64,000 nucleotides of DNA. It comes from JBBQCW01 sp038319025 (lineage in GTDB: Bacteria > Actinomycetota > Thermoleophilia > Solirubrobacterales > Solirubrobacteraceae). The notes below the pieces were generated by a model. That model was not told the DNA's origin. It was given only the letters and a program-made list of their open reading frames with translations, and made no database searches. Positions within the stretch are counted from its first letter, which is position 1. Each line of letters opens with the position of its first letter. The stretch is from assembly GCA_038319025.1 (NCBI GenBank), contig JBBQCW010000002.1, positions 124,001 through 188,000 on the forward strand, written 5' to 3'. Positions 49,490-58,091 of the stretch are shown here, one piece after another. The position numbers were made by a program, and so were the translations under genes.

Positions 49490-51399
49490 AGAAGATCACG
49501 GGGGATGTCCCGCTCGGTGGCAGCCCATACCCACCGATCGCCGACTACGCGTTTCTGTCGGACTGCGAGGTCAGCGCGCTCGTCGCCCCATCCGGCGCGG
49601 TGGAGTGGATGTGCCTGCCGCGCCTCGACGGGCCGTCGGTGTTCGGCGCGATGCTGGACCGCGACGCCGGCCACTTCCGCCTGAACCCGTCGGATGCCTC
49701 CGTGCCGGCCGGCCGGCGCTATCTGCCGGGCACGATGGTCATGGAGACCACGTGGGGCACGCGGACGGGCTGGGTGATCGTGCGTGACGTTCTGCTGATC
49801 GGCCCCTGGCACCACGCCACCGACCGCTCTCACACGCACAAGCGACCCCCGACCGACTGGGACGCCGACCACGTGCTGCTACGAACCATCCGCTGCGTGA
49901 ACGGGTCGGTGGAGATGGTCGTCGACTGTAAGCCGGTGCTCGAGTACGGCACCGAGAAAGTGGCGTGGGAGTACACCGGCGAGGGCTACGGCGAGGTGAC
50001 GGGCGCCGGCGACACCTCGCCGATCAAGCTGACGATGACCACGGATCTGCGGCTGGGGATCGAGGGTGACCGCGTGCGCGGGCGCACCACGATGCGCGAC
50101 GGGCAGACCGCGTTCGTCGCTCTGGCGTGGAGCGAGCACCCTGGCCCGACCACGTTCGACGAGGCCCACAGTCGCCTCTCGGACACCGCCGACTACTGGC
50201 ACGAGTGGCTCAGCCGCGGTGAGTTCCCTGACCACCCGTGGCGCGGGCACCTGCAGCGCAGCGCGCTCACGCTCAAGGGCCTCAGCTACGCGCCTACCGG
50301 CGCCATGGTCGCTGCCTCCACCACGTCGCTGCCGGAGACCCCGCACGGCGAGCGCAACTGGGATTACCGGTACTCGTGGATCCGGGACTCAACGTTCATG
50401 CTCTGGGGCCTGTTCACTCTCGGTTTCGACTGGGAGGCCAACGACTTCTTCTCGTTCATCATGGATGTTGCCGCCGACGACGATCTGCAGGTGATGTACG
50501 GGATCGGCGGGGAGCGGTCGCTGGTGGAGTCCACGCTGGACCATCTCGACGGTTACGAGCGTGCTCGCCCGGTGCGCATCGGCAACGGCGCGTTCGACCA
50601 GAAGCAGCACGACGTGTGGGGCGTCTTCCTGGACTCGGTCTACCTGCACACCAAGTCCCGTGACTACCTGCCCGACGAGATGTGGCCGATCCTCTCGCGG
50701 CAGGTCGAGAACGCGATCACCCACTGGCACGAACCGGACCGCGGCATCTGGGAGGTGCGCGGCGACCCGAAGCACTTCACGTCGTCGAAAATGTTCTGCT
50801 GGGTCGCCTGTGACCGCGGGGCGCGCCTGGCGCGTCTGCGTGAGGACGAGAAGACGGCGGCGCGCTGGCAGGCGGCGGCCAACGAGATCCATGCCGACGT
50901 GCTCGCCAACGGGGTGGACAAGCGCGGCGTGTTCACCCAGCACTACGACACGGACGCTCTGGACGCGTCGCTGCTGCTGATGCCGCTCGTGCGCTTTCTC
51001 CCCGCCGACGACAAGCGGGTGCGCGACACCGTCCTGGCCATCGCTGACGAGCTGTCGGTGGACGGCCTGGTCAATCGGTACATGGTCGAGGAGACCGACG
51101 ACGGCCTGAGTGGCGAGGAGGGCACGTTCACGATCTGCTCCTTCTGGTTGGTCAGCGCGCTGGAAGAGATCGGGGAGCCGGACGCCGCCCGCGCGCTCTG
51201 CGAGCGGATGCTCGGGTACGCGTCGCCGCTGCAGCTCTACGCGGAGGAGATCGACGCGCAGTCCGGCCGGCACCTGGGCAACTTCCCCCAAGCGTTCACG
51301 CACCTTGCCCTCATCAACGCTGTCATGCATGTGATCCGGGCCGACGAGCAACTCGTCGCGGGGCGACAGACGCTCGATACGCGGCGGGATGAGTCGTGA
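49486..51399 (+). CDS. GH15-family glycoside hydrolase (probable trehalase/glucoamylase type), copy 1
   Basis: A 637-residue enzyme of glycoside hydrolase family 15. A beta-sandwich N-terminal domain (residues 1-240) is followed by an (alpha/alpha)6 barrel with the family landmark GERNWDYRYSWIRDSTF (about 288-303). The two catalytic glutamates are probably in GIWEVRGDPKHFTSS (E423) and GEEGTFTICSFW (E546). Actinobacterial GH15 members of this length act as trehalases. It is inserted between opcA and pgl with coupled overlaps on both sides, so sugar release and the pentose phosphate pathway are co-expressed. No signal peptide, hence cytoplasmic. Confidence 0.9.
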   Translation: MKKITGDVPLGGSPYPPIADYAFLSDCEVSALVAPSGAVEWMCLPRLDGPSVFGAMLDRDAGHFRLNPSDASVPAGRRYLPGTMVMETTWGTRTGWVIVRDVLLIGPWHHATDRSHTHKRPPTDWDADHVLLRTIRCVNGSVEMVVDCKPVLEYGTEKVAWEYTGEGYGEVTGAGDTSPIKLTMTTDLRLGIEGDRVRGRTTMRDGQTAFVALAWSEHPGPTTFDEAHSRLSDTADYWHEWLSRGEFPDHPWRGHLQRSALTLKGLSYAPTGAMVAASTTSLPETPHGERNWDYRYSWIRDSTFMLWGLFTLGFDWEANDFFSFIMDVAADDDLQVMYGIGGERSLVESTLDHLDGYERARPVRIGNGAFDQKQHDVWGVFLDSVYLHTKSRDYLPDEMWPILSRQVENAITHWHEPDRGIWEVRGDPKHFTSSKMFCWVACDRGARLARLREDEKTAARWQAAANEIHADVLANGVDKRGVFTQHYDTDALDASLLLMPLVRFLPADDKRVRDTVLAIADELSVDGLVNRYMVEETDDGLSGEEGTFTICSFWLVSALEEIGEPDAARALCERMLGYASPLQLYAEEIDAQSGRHLGNFPQAFTHLALINAVMHVIRADEQLVAGRQTLDTRRDES

Positions 51400-52067
51400 A
51401 CGCCCGTGTGCTGCGGATGGTGGATGGCGAAGCGGCGGGAGTCCAAGCAGCATCGCTGACCGCCGCGGCCATCGATGACGCGCTGGCGGCGCGGGGCACT
51501 GCCCACGTCGCTTTGGCCGGAGGGACGACCCCGCGCCGGGCGTACGCATTGCTCGGCCCGCTGGTGGCCGACTGGAGTTCGGTGCACCTGTGGTTCGGTG
51601 ACGAGCGGTGCGTAGGCCCTGATCATCCTGACGCCAACGTACGCATGGTGCGCGAGTCGCTCGTGGCCCCCGGGGCGACCGTGCACCGAATGGAGGGCGA
51701 GTTGGGCGCTGAGGAGGCGGCCGCACGCTACTCCGAGGAGTTCGGTGACACCGTGCTGGATCTCTGCATGCTCGGCTTGGGCGAGGATGCCCACACCGCG
51801 TCGCTATTCCCGGACAACGTCGCGCTCGACGCCGTCGGCGTTGCCGTAGGCGTGCACGACGCGCCCAAGCCGCCACCGGACCGTGTGTCGCTGACGCTGG
51901 GCACTCTGAACGCTTCGCGGGCGATCCTGCTGCTCACGGAAGGTGCCGGAAAGATCGACGCGCTGATCGCCGCGCAGGGCGTGCCGTCGCGAGCCGCACC
52001 GTCCTCGCTCCTCGCGCGTGACCGGCTGACGATCGTCGCCGACGCGGCGTCTCTGGGTCCCGCGTGA
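51396..52067 (+). CDS. pgl: 6-phosphogluconolactonase
   Basis: A 223-residue DevB-type lactonase hydrolysing 6-phosphogluconolactone, the product of Zwf. The motif AHVALAGGTTPRRAYALLGP (glycine-rich phosphate loop), the VHLWFGDERCVGPDHPDANV segment and LDLCMLGLGEDAHTASLFP with the catalytic-type histidine identify the family. The start is GTG at 51396, overlapping the GH15 stop by 4 bases. The stop overlaps the following phosphatase (GTGA). No separate gnd gene occurs in the window. Confidence 0.95.
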   Translation: MNARVLRMVDGEAAGVQAASLTAAAIDDALAARGTAHVALAGGTTPRRAYALLGPLVADWSSVHLWFGDERCVGPDHPDANVRMVRESLVAPGATVHRMEGELGAEEAAARYSEEFGDTVLDLCMLGLGEDAHTASLFPDNVALDAVGVAVGVHDAPKPPPDRVSLTLGTLNASRAILLLTEGAGKIDALIAAQGVPSRAAPSSLLARDRLTIVADAASLGPA

Positions 52068-52648
52068 GCCGCGAGATCTGGCTGCTGCGCCATGCGGAGA
52101 CAGAGTGGTCGCGCGATGGCCGTCACACCGGGCGATCGGATATCCCGCTGACCGACCTGGGACGAGCGGCCGCCGCCGCGCTGGCGCCCGTGGTCTCCAA
52201 GCGCGAATGGGCCGCCGTGTTCTCCTCCCCGCTGTCGCGCGCACTGCAGACGGCGTCGTTGGCGGGCCTGGGCGCCGCGGTGGTGCAGGAGCCTGACCTC
52301 TGGGAGTGGGATTACGGCGACTACGAGGGCCTGACCACCGTCCAGATCCAGGCGGAGCGCCCCGACTGGTCCCTGTTTCGGGACGGCTGCCCCGGCGGTG
52401 AAGCCGCGCGAGACGTGGGCGCCCGCGTGGACCGTGTGATCGCCCGCGCCCTCGCCGTACCCGGTGACGGCGATATCGCGCTGGTCGCCCACGGCCATGT
52501 GCTGCGCGTTCTCGGGGCGCGGTGGGCCGAGGAGCCCGCGGGGTTCGGCGAGCGCCTCGCGTTGTCCACGGCATCGATCTGCGTGCTCGGCTTTGAGCAC
52601 GACACGCAGGTCTTCTGGCGCTGGAACGAGACGGCCGCCGAGGCGTGA
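52064..52648 (+). CDS. Histidine phosphatase family protein (phosphoglycerate-mutase-like)
   Basis: A 194-residue enzyme of the histidine phosphatase superfamily. The catalytic RHG-type motif is LLRHAETEWSRDGRHTG (RHA with the phosphorylated histidine). The second part has FSSPLSRALQTASLAG, LWEWDYGDYEGLTT and the C-terminal histidine motif VAHGHVLRVLGARW. Such proteins dephosphorylate sugar phosphates or phosphoglycerate. Its place in a sugar-phosphate operon, coupled to pgl by a GTGA overlap, suggests a sugar-phosphate substrate. Confidence 0.9.
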   Translation: MSREIWLLRHAETEWSRDGRHTGRSDIPLTDLGRAAAAALAPVVSKREWAAVFSSPLSRALQTASLAGLGAAVVQEPDLWEWDYGDYEGLTTVQIQAERPDWSLFRDGCPGGEAARDVGARVDRVIARALAVPGDGDIALVAHGHVLRVLGARWAEEPAGFGERLALSTASICVLGFEHDTQVFWRWNETAAEA

Positions 52649-52709
52649 AGGCAGCCCGCCTGCGCAATCGCGCGATCACAGCACGCCGCGACGGGCCGGG
52701 TTTGCCACC

Positions 52710-54689
52710 ATGCCCCAGGTGAGCACACGCGAGAACGAGCGCCAGAATGCCGAAGGCGCCCCGCCCCCGCGCGCCGGGGCGATGGACACCACCCCGGATC
52801 GGGCCCCGACGCCGTTCGTGGATCGCACCGCGGCGCAGTCCCCGTTCCCCCCGATCGCGAACTACGCGTTCCTGTCGGATTGCCATACCGGCGCGCTCGT
52901 GGCGCCCGACGGAACGGTCGAATGGCTGTGCCCGCCGCGTTTTGATTCCCCCTCCGTCTTCGCCGCCCTGCTGGATCGTTCGGCCGGCGGCTTCCGGCTC
53001 GGCCCTGCCTCCACCGGCGTTCCGGCCGGTCGCCGCTATGAGCCGGGCACCAACGTGCTGGAGACCACCTGGATGACCCCGACGGGTTGGGCCGTCGTGC
53101 GCGATGCGCTCGTGATCGGCCGCTGGCGTAAGCGCACCCAGGGCACGGCCACCGCCCACACCCGCCCGCCGGCCGACTACGACTCCTACCACGTGCTGGT
53201 GCGCACGATCGAGTGCGTCCACGGTGAGATCCAGGCCGAACTTCTGTGCGAGCCGATGTTCGACTACGGGCGCAACGCCGCCGCCTGGGCACCGGCCGAG
53301 GACGAGCCGTCGGCCCTGGACGCGACCGACGGCGAGAGCCGGTTGCGACTGTGGTCGGACATGCGCATGGGCATCGAGGGCAACGGCGTCCGCGCCCGCC
53401 ACCGGCTGCGCCAGGGCGACACCCGCTACTGCGCGCTTTCATGGTCACGCCTGCTCGACGGCCCTCGGGATGTCGACGAGGCCCGCGATGCGCTGCGCAC
53501 CACGTCGGAGTACTGGCGCCAATGGCTGGCCGGCGGCGACTTCCCCGACCACCGCTGGCGCGAGCAACTGCAGCGCAGCGCACTCGTGCTTAAGGGCCTC
53601 ACCTACATGCCCACCGGGGCGATGGTGGCCGCGCCGACAACATCCCTGCCCGAGACGCCGGGCGGAGTGCGCAACTGGGATTACCGCTACACGTGGATGC
53701 GCGACGCGACGTTCACCCTCGCGGGGTTGAACGCTCTCGGCCTGAACTGGGAGGCCGACGACTTCATCCAGTTCGTGGCTGACCTGGACCGCAACGAGGA
53801 CGGCTCACTTCAGATCATGTACGGGGTCGGCGGCGAGCGCGACCTCCCCGAGCGGACCCTTGACCACCTCACCGGATACGAGGGCGCCACCCCGGTCCGC
53901 GTCGGCAACGCGGCCTTTGACCAGCGTCAGAACGACGTGTTCGGCGCTGTGCTCGACTCGATCTACCTCCACACACGCGAGTACGGCCACACCTCGCAGC
54001 GCCTGTGGCCGATCATCGAGGACCAGGCGAACGCCGCGATGGGCGCCTGGCAGGAGCCCGATCACGGCATCTGGGAGGCGCGCGGCGAGCCGCGGCACTA
54101 CGTGTCCAGCAAGCTCATGTGCTGGGTCGCCCTGGACCGTGGCGCCCGCCTGGCCTCGCGACGCGGCAAGGATGCGCTCGCTGACCGGTGGCGCGAGGTG
54201 GCGAACGTCATCCACGCCGAGATCTGCGAGCGCGGCGTCGACGAGCGCGGCGTTTTCGTCCAGCACTACGACACCGACTCGCTGGACGCCTCATGCCTGC
54301 TGATCCCCCTGGTCCGCTTTCTGCCGGGCGACGACCCACGGGTCAAGGCGACCGTGATCGCCATCGCCGATGAACTGAGCGCCAACGGCCTCGTGCTGCG
54401 CTACCGCACCGAGGAGACCGACGACGGCCTGATCGGCGAAGAGGGCTCGTTCCTCATCTGCTCCTTCTGGCTGGTCAGCGCGCTGCTGGAGATCGGCGAA
54501 CGCCGCCGCGGACGCGCGTTGTGCGAGCGGCTGCTGTCCCTGGCCTCCCCGTTGGATCTGTACGCCGAGGAACTCGACGCCGACACCGGACGCCACCTGG
54601 GCAACTTCCCCCAGGCGTTCACGCACCTGGCACTCATCAACGCAGTGATGCACGTGATCAGGGACGAAGCGCACGTGCCGTTGACGTAG
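52710..54689 (+). CDS. GH15-family glycoside hydrolase, copy 2
   Basis: A 659-residue paralogue of the protein encoded at 49486. It keeps the landmarks FPPIANYAFLSDCHTGALV, the WDYRYTWMRDATF segment, GIWEARGEPRHYVSSK and GEEGSFLICSFWLVSALLEI, so both catalytic glutamates are present. It differs by an N-terminal polar extension of about 45 residues (VSTRENERQNAEGAPPPRAG). The start at 52710 is the first ATG in frame; an internal ATG 24 codons later is possible. Two GH15 genes in one operon suggest different substrates or a heteromeric enzyme. It closes the pentose-phosphate cluster. Confidence 0.88.
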   Translation: MPQVSTRENERQNAEGAPPPRAGAMDTTPDRAPTPFVDRTAAQSPFPPIANYAFLSDCHTGALVAPDGTVEWLCPPRFDSPSVFAALLDRSAGGFRLGPASTGVPAGRRYEPGTNVLETTWMTPTGWAVVRDALVIGRWRKRTQGTATAHTRPPADYDSYHVLVRTIECVHGEIQAELLCEPMFDYGRNAAAWAPAEDEPSALDATDGESRLRLWSDMRMGIEGNGVRARHRLRQGDTRYCALSWSRLLDGPRDVDEARDALRTTSEYWRQWLAGGDFPDHRWREQLQRSALVLKGLTYMPTGAMVAAPTTSLPETPGGVRNWDYRYTWMRDATFTLAGLNALGLNWEADDFIQFVADLDRNEDGSLQIMYGVGGERDLPERTLDHLTGYEGATPVRVGNAAFDQRQNDVFGAVLDSIYLHTREYGHTSQRLWPIIEDQANAAMGAWQEPDHGIWEARGEPRHYVSSKLMCWVALDRGARLASRRGKDALADRWREVANVIHAEICERGVDERGVFVQHYDTDSLDASCLLIPLVRFLPGDDPRVKATVIAIADELSANGLVLRYRTEETDDGLIGEEGSFLICSFWLVSALLEIGERRRGRALCERLLSLASPLDLYAEELDADTGRHLGNFPQAFTHLALINAVMHVIRDEAHVPLT

Positions 54690-54715
54690 GGGTTGGGGGG
54701 CGTTGGGGGTTGGGG
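54689..54715 (+). repeat. G-quadruplex-forming run at the end of the GH15 gene
   Basis: Starting with the last base of the TAG stop codon are four G-runs: GGGG-TT-GGGGGG-CGTT-GGGGG-TT-GGGG. They fit the intramolecular quadruplex pattern with short loops and four or more tetrads. On the coding strand it would also form in the mRNA, directly downstream of the stop codon. It could act in termination or mRNA stability. Confidence 0.7.
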
Positions 54716-54754
54716 CTGTGAGCGCCCCTACGCCGCGGTCCACCCGCGCCCCAC

Positions 54755-54805
54755 CGAACCTTGGTTAGTCACGCCCGCTGGGTGGGCGCGGATCACCAAG
54801 GTTCG
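54755..54805. repeat. Inverted repeat at the 3' end of the DUF559 gene
   Basis: CGAACCTTGGT (54755-54765) and ACCAAGGTTCG (54795-54805) are perfect 11-bp inverted copies 29 bases apart. The left copy overlaps the stop codon of the DUF559 gene. The core ACCAAGGT/ACCTTGGT also flanks the other end of that gene. Confidence 0.75.
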
Positions 54806-55730
54806 CCCGAAGTCGAGCGATTACCCACTCCGGCTCACCCTTGATCTGGCGCTCGGTGAATCGCAGGACGCGGTACCCGATGGCCATGAGGTCGGCTGTC
54901 CGCCGGCGATCCTGTTCGAAGGCCACCGGGTCCCCATGAAACCCCCAGCTGTCAAGTTCAACCACGAGTTTCGATGCCGGCCAGAGTAGATCCACCTCGT
55001 ATTCGAGCTCAGGAAACCACACGTTGACGGCAGGCCTGGGCAAGCCACCTCGCCGGATCAGCGGAAGCATCCAACGCTCCAGCTTGGAGCGCGTGCGATG
55101 GGTCTCCGGGTGACGTTCGTCCAGCCAGGAGCTCAGCGCCACGGAGCCTGTGTGGCCCCGCCCCCGCACCGCTGCACGCAGCAACGAGACGCTGGTCATC
55201 CGCAGACGCAGAGTGCGCTCCACGAGATCCTCAAGCCGATCCGACGGCAGTACCGAAGCCAAGTCGGCCACAGTCCGGGCGGGCGTTGTCACCGGGATGC
55301 GGTGGCGAGTGGTGCACTCGTAAGCGGCCAGCGGCATTCGGTGGACGCGCACCCCCACGGCCGACCGCCCGCGCTGACCGGTCACGATCACGTCGACAGG
55401 ATGTCTCAACCCGACCGCCATCCTCAGAAGCACTGCCGCTGACCAGAACCCCAGCGTCGTGCCCGGCCCACCCCTCAGCACAGCGGCCAGCATGTGCCCC
55501 TCATCCCGCAACTCCCGGTGCCCGACCGCGTACACCCCGTCGTGGAGCCGATCCAATGTCCCGCGGTCAACGCGGCGCGAGATCGTCGATGCGGCTAGGC
55601 CAGCCGATAGGAGCTGAGCCCGAGTGATCACACCCCACTGATACCTGGCCACCGTCGCGATCGACAAGTCGACCTCAACCTTGGTTGCCCGCCCCCGCAG
55701 AGCGGGGGCGTTTGACCAAGGTCCATCCAT
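54765..55730 (-). CDS. AbiEi-type/DUF559 protein (winged helix plus nuclease-like domain)
   Basis: A 321-residue protein. The N-terminal AbiEi_N-like winged helix is ARYQWGVITRAQLLSAGLAASTISRRVDRGTLDRLHDGVYAVGH. The middle part has IPVTTPARTVADLASVLPSD. The C-terminal DUF559 domain, related to very-short-patch-repair-type endonucleases, has WFPELEYEVDLLWPASKLVVELDSWGFHGD followed by FEQDRRRTADLMAIGYRVLRF, a PD-(D/E)XK-like arrangement. The family is common and often multicopy in actinobacteria; no partner toxin gene is adjacent, so a toxin-antitoxin role is unproven. Start ATG 55730; an alternative TTG at 55667 would put the 5' hairpin in the leader. Confidence 0.8.
   Translation of the reverse strand: MDGPWSNAPALRGRATKVEVDLSIATVARYQWGVITRAQLLSAGLAASTISRRVDRGTLDRLHDGVYAVGHRELRDEGHMLAAVLRGGPGTTLGFWSAAVLLRMAVGLRHPVDVIVTGQRGRSAVGVRVHRMPLAAYECTTRHRIPVTTPARTVADLASVLPSDRLEDLVERTLRLRMTSVSLLRAAVRGRGHTGSVALSSWLDERHPETHRTRSKLERWMLPLIRRGGLPRPAVNVWFPELEYEVDLLWPASKLVVELDSWGFHGDPVAFEQDRRRTADLMAIGYRVLRFTERQIKGEPEWVIARLRANLGDPRPPSGRD
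55678..55722. repeat. Nested hairpin at the 5' end of the DUF559 gene
   Basis: ACCTTGGT (55678-55685) pairs with ACCAAGGT (55715-55722), and between them CGCCCCCGC (55690-55698) pairs with GCGGGGGCG (55702-55710) over a 3-base loop. The outer arms repeat the core of the hairpin at the gene's other end, so the same motif brackets the gene. Confidence 0.7.
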
Positions 55731-55832
55731 CCCCCCACATTCGCGCCCCCCGCGTGCCGCAACCAGCCTCGCGCCGCATCAAGTCCGCGACGCAGAAGTG
55801 ACGCCAGCGTCACAAATTTCGCCCACAACAAA

Positions 55833-55838
55833 TAGATT
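55833..55838 (+). promoter_or_regulatory. Leaderless -10 element of the SDR gene
   Basis: TAGATT ends 7 bases before the ATG at 55846, in a patch richer in A and T than its surroundings. Confidence 0.5.
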
Positions 55839-55845
55839 CCCCGCC

Positions 55846-56613
55846 ATGAACATCGAGAACGCCGGAGCAATCGTCGTCGGAGGGGCTTCGGGCCTCGGGG
55901 AGGCGACGGTGCGGCGCCTGCACGAAATGGGCGCCCACGTGACCATCGCCGACGTCAACGCCGAGAAGGGCGAGGCGCTCGCCGCTGAGCTCGGCGGCCT
56001 GCCGTTCGCCCAGTGCGACGTCCGTGAGGAGGCTCAGGTCGAGGCCGCCGTCGCCACCGCCGCCGAGGCCGATGGTGGCCTGCGGATCGCCATCTGCTGC
56101 GCCGGCACCGGCTGGGCGCAGCGCGTCGCCAACGCCAAGGGGCCGCACCCGCTGATGCCGTTCGAGGTCATCATCGGGATCAACCTGATCGGCACATTCA
56201 ACGTCCTTCGCTACAGCGCCGCCAGCATGATCGCCAACGAGCCCGAGGGCGCCGACCAGGCCCGCGGCGCGATCGTCAACACCGCTTCGGTCGCCGCGTT
56301 CGACGGCCAGATCGGGCAGATTGCCTACTCGGCATCCAAGGGCGGCGTGGTCGGCATGACGCTTCCCGCCGCCCGCGACTTGGCCCGCGTCGGCATCCGG
56401 GTGAATACGATCGCCCCCGGCCTGTTCGACACACCGCTGCTGGCCGCACTGCCCGAGGAGGCGCGCCTGGCTCTGGGTAAGAACGTGCCCTACCCGCCGC
56501 GCCTCGGCGCTCCCGCCGAGTACGCCCACCTGGCGACCGCACTGATCGAGAACGACATGATGAACGGGGAGACGATCCGGCTGGACGGCGCGATCCGCAT
56601 GCCGCCGCAGTGA
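55846..56613 (+). CDS. Short-chain dehydrogenase/reductase (3-hydroxyacyl-CoA dehydrogenase-like)
   Basis: A 255-residue classical SDR. The cofactor motif is AIVVGGASGLGEATVRRLHE (TGxxxGxG type), followed by DVNAEKGE, where the aspartate favours NAD. The catalytic serine is in IVNTASVAAFDGQIGQ and the catalytic pair is YSASK. IRVNTIAPGLFDTPLL follows. The pattern resembles HSD17B10-type 3-hydroxyacyl-CoA dehydrogenases. Neighbouring WS/DGAT and thiolase genes support a role in acyl-CoA metabolism. Confidence 0.88.
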   Translation: MNIENAGAIVVGGASGLGEATVRRLHEMGAHVTIADVNAEKGEALAAELGGLPFAQCDVREEAQVEAAVATAAEADGGLRIAICCAGTGWAQRVANAKGPHPLMPFEVIIGINLIGTFNVLRYSAASMIANEPEGADQARGAIVNTASVAAFDGQIGQIAYSASKGGVVGMTLPAARDLARVGIRVNTIAPGLFDTPLLAALPEEARLALGKNVPYPPRLGAPAEYAHLATALIENDMMNGETIRLDGAIRMPPQ

Positions 56614-56631
56614 TCGACCGCCCGCGCGGGA

Positions 56632-56637
56632 TACGCT
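56632..56637 (+). promoter_or_regulatory. Leaderless -10 element of the WS/DGAT gene
   Basis: TACGCT ends 7 bases before ATG 56645, with no ribosome-binding site in between. Confidence 0.4.
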
Positions 56638-56644
56638 CAGCGCG

Positions 56645-58021
56645 ATGGCCGACGACCTGAGTCCCGCCGACCGCTCCTCGCTCTCCGCCGAGCAGGGGAA
56701 CGTCAACATGTCCGTCGGCGGGGTCCTCGTGTTCGACGAGGGCCCCAACCTGACGCGCGAGGCCGTGGCCGCGCGCATCGGCAGTCGCCTGCACCTCGTG
56801 CCGCGGTACCGCCAGCGGCTGCGCTCGCCGGCGCCGGGCGTCACCAACCCGGTCTGGGCCGACGACGCCGGGTTCGATTTGGATTGGCACCTGCATTCCG
56901 CCCAGCTCGACGCGCCCGGCACGCGAGACCAGCTCGGCGCCCTGATCGGGCGCGACTTCTCCCGCCGCCTGGACCGTGATCGCCCATTGTGGGAGTTCGC
57001 GCGGATCGGCGGCCTCGAGCGCGACCAGGTCGCGCTGGTGGCCAAGATGCACCACGCGCTCGTCGACGGCGTCGCTGCCGTGGATATGGGGCTCCTGCTG
57101 TTAGATCCGACGGCGGAGCCGATGGAAATGCTCGATCCCGACGGCCCTTGGACGCCGCGGGCCTACGACCGCACCCGCCATCTGGCTCGCATCGTGCGGG
57201 AGCCGTCCGTCCGCGCCCAGCGGCTGCTGCTCGACTCCATGGACCGGGCGATAGCGGCGACCGACCCTCGCAAAGGCTTCGCCGATCTGAAGCGCACAAC
57301 GGACCTGCTGGGCGAGCTGGCCCGCCAGCGGCCGCAGGCACCGATGACACCGCTCAACGAGCCGCTCGGCCCCAACCGCCGATACGCGACGGTCCGCGCC
57401 GACCTTCAGACCATCAAGGCGGCCGGCCAAGCCGCGGGCGGCACGATCAACGACACGATCCTCGCGGTGGTGGCCGGCATGTTGCGGGGCTGGTTCGCCG
57501 CCGCCGGTGTGACCGTGGCGGCCTCGCCCGTGGCGTTGGTGCCGGTCAGCGTGCGCAAAGAGGGCGAGGAAGGCGGCAACCGCATCTCGACCGTGCTGGT
57601 GGATCTGCCCGTCGACGCGCCGACCGCCCAGGCGCGGATCTGGGAGATCCACAAAGCGATGGACAAGCTGAAGGAGTCGGCGGCGATCCGCGCCGGCGGC
57701 CTGCTGGTCGCGGCCAGTGGCTTTGCCCCGCCGATCATCTCCAGCACGCTGGCCCGCGCGATGGGCGGCGTGCGCGCGTTCAACCTTGTCGTCTCCAACA
57801 TCCCTGGGCCGCAGGTGCCGCTCTACTTCAACGGCAGCCGACTCCTGGAGACCTACCCGATCGTCCCGTTGAACCCGGGCAGTCAGCGCCTGAACGTGGG
57901 CGTGCTCAGCTACGACGGCGGCGTGCACTTCGGCCTGATGGCCGACCGCGATCTGGAGCCGGGCGTGCAGGTCGCCGCCGATTGTCTGCAAGCTTCGCTC
58001 GACGAGCTGAAGGCCGGCTGA
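56645..58021 (+). CDS. Wax ester synthase/diacylglycerol acyltransferase (WS/DGAT)
   Basis: A 458-residue O-acyltransferase forming triacylglycerol or wax esters from acyl-CoA. The active-site motif is MHHALVDGVAAVD (HHxxxDG, about residue 140). Other family segments are LSPADRSSLSAEQGN, NDTILAVVAGMLR, VSVRKEGEEGGNRISTVLVD and VVSNIPGPQVPLYFNG (the SNxPGP motif) with an N-V-G-V strand near the end. It has no signal peptide and is expected to be a peripheral membrane or lipid-droplet enzyme. Convergent with the thiolase gene. It implies neutral-lipid storage in this organism. Confidence 0.93.
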   Translation: MADDLSPADRSSLSAEQGNVNMSVGGVLVFDEGPNLTREAVAARIGSRLHLVPRYRQRLRSPAPGVTNPVWADDAGFDLDWHLHSAQLDAPGTRDQLGALIGRDFSRRLDRDRPLWEFARIGGLERDQVALVAKMHHALVDGVAAVDMGLLLLDPTAEPMEMLDPDGPWTPRAYDRTRHLARIVREPSVRAQRLLLDSMDRAIAATDPRKGFADLKRTTDLLGELARQRPQAPMTPLNEPLGPNRRYATVRADLQTIKAAGQAAGGTINDTILAVVAGMLRGWFAAAGVTVAASPVALVPVSVRKEGEEGGNRISTVLVDLPVDAPTAQARIWEIHKAMDKLKESAAIRAGGLLVAASGFAPPIISSTLARAMGGVRAFNLVVSNIPGPQVPLYFNGSRLLETYPIVPLNPGSQRLNVGVLSYDGGVHFGLMADRDLEPGVQVAADCLQASLDELKAG

Positions 58022-58033
58022 GCCCGCAACGAC

Positions 58034-58062
58034 CACCGCCCGGACCAAAGGCCCGGGCGGTG
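58034..58062. terminator. Bidirectional terminator hairpin
   Basis: CACCGCCCGG (58034-58043) and CCGGGCGGTG (58053-58062) form a perfect 10-bp stem with a 9-base loop between the convergent WS/DGAT and thiolase genes. Confidence 0.7.
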
Positions 58063-58091
58063 AACAAAACCAACGACAGACCGGCAGACGA

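Noticed and set aside
54765..55730. AbiE-type toxin-antitoxin system
   Set aside because: Only the AbiEi-like winged helix fused to DUF559 is present; no AbiEii nucleotidyltransferase toxin gene is adjacent.
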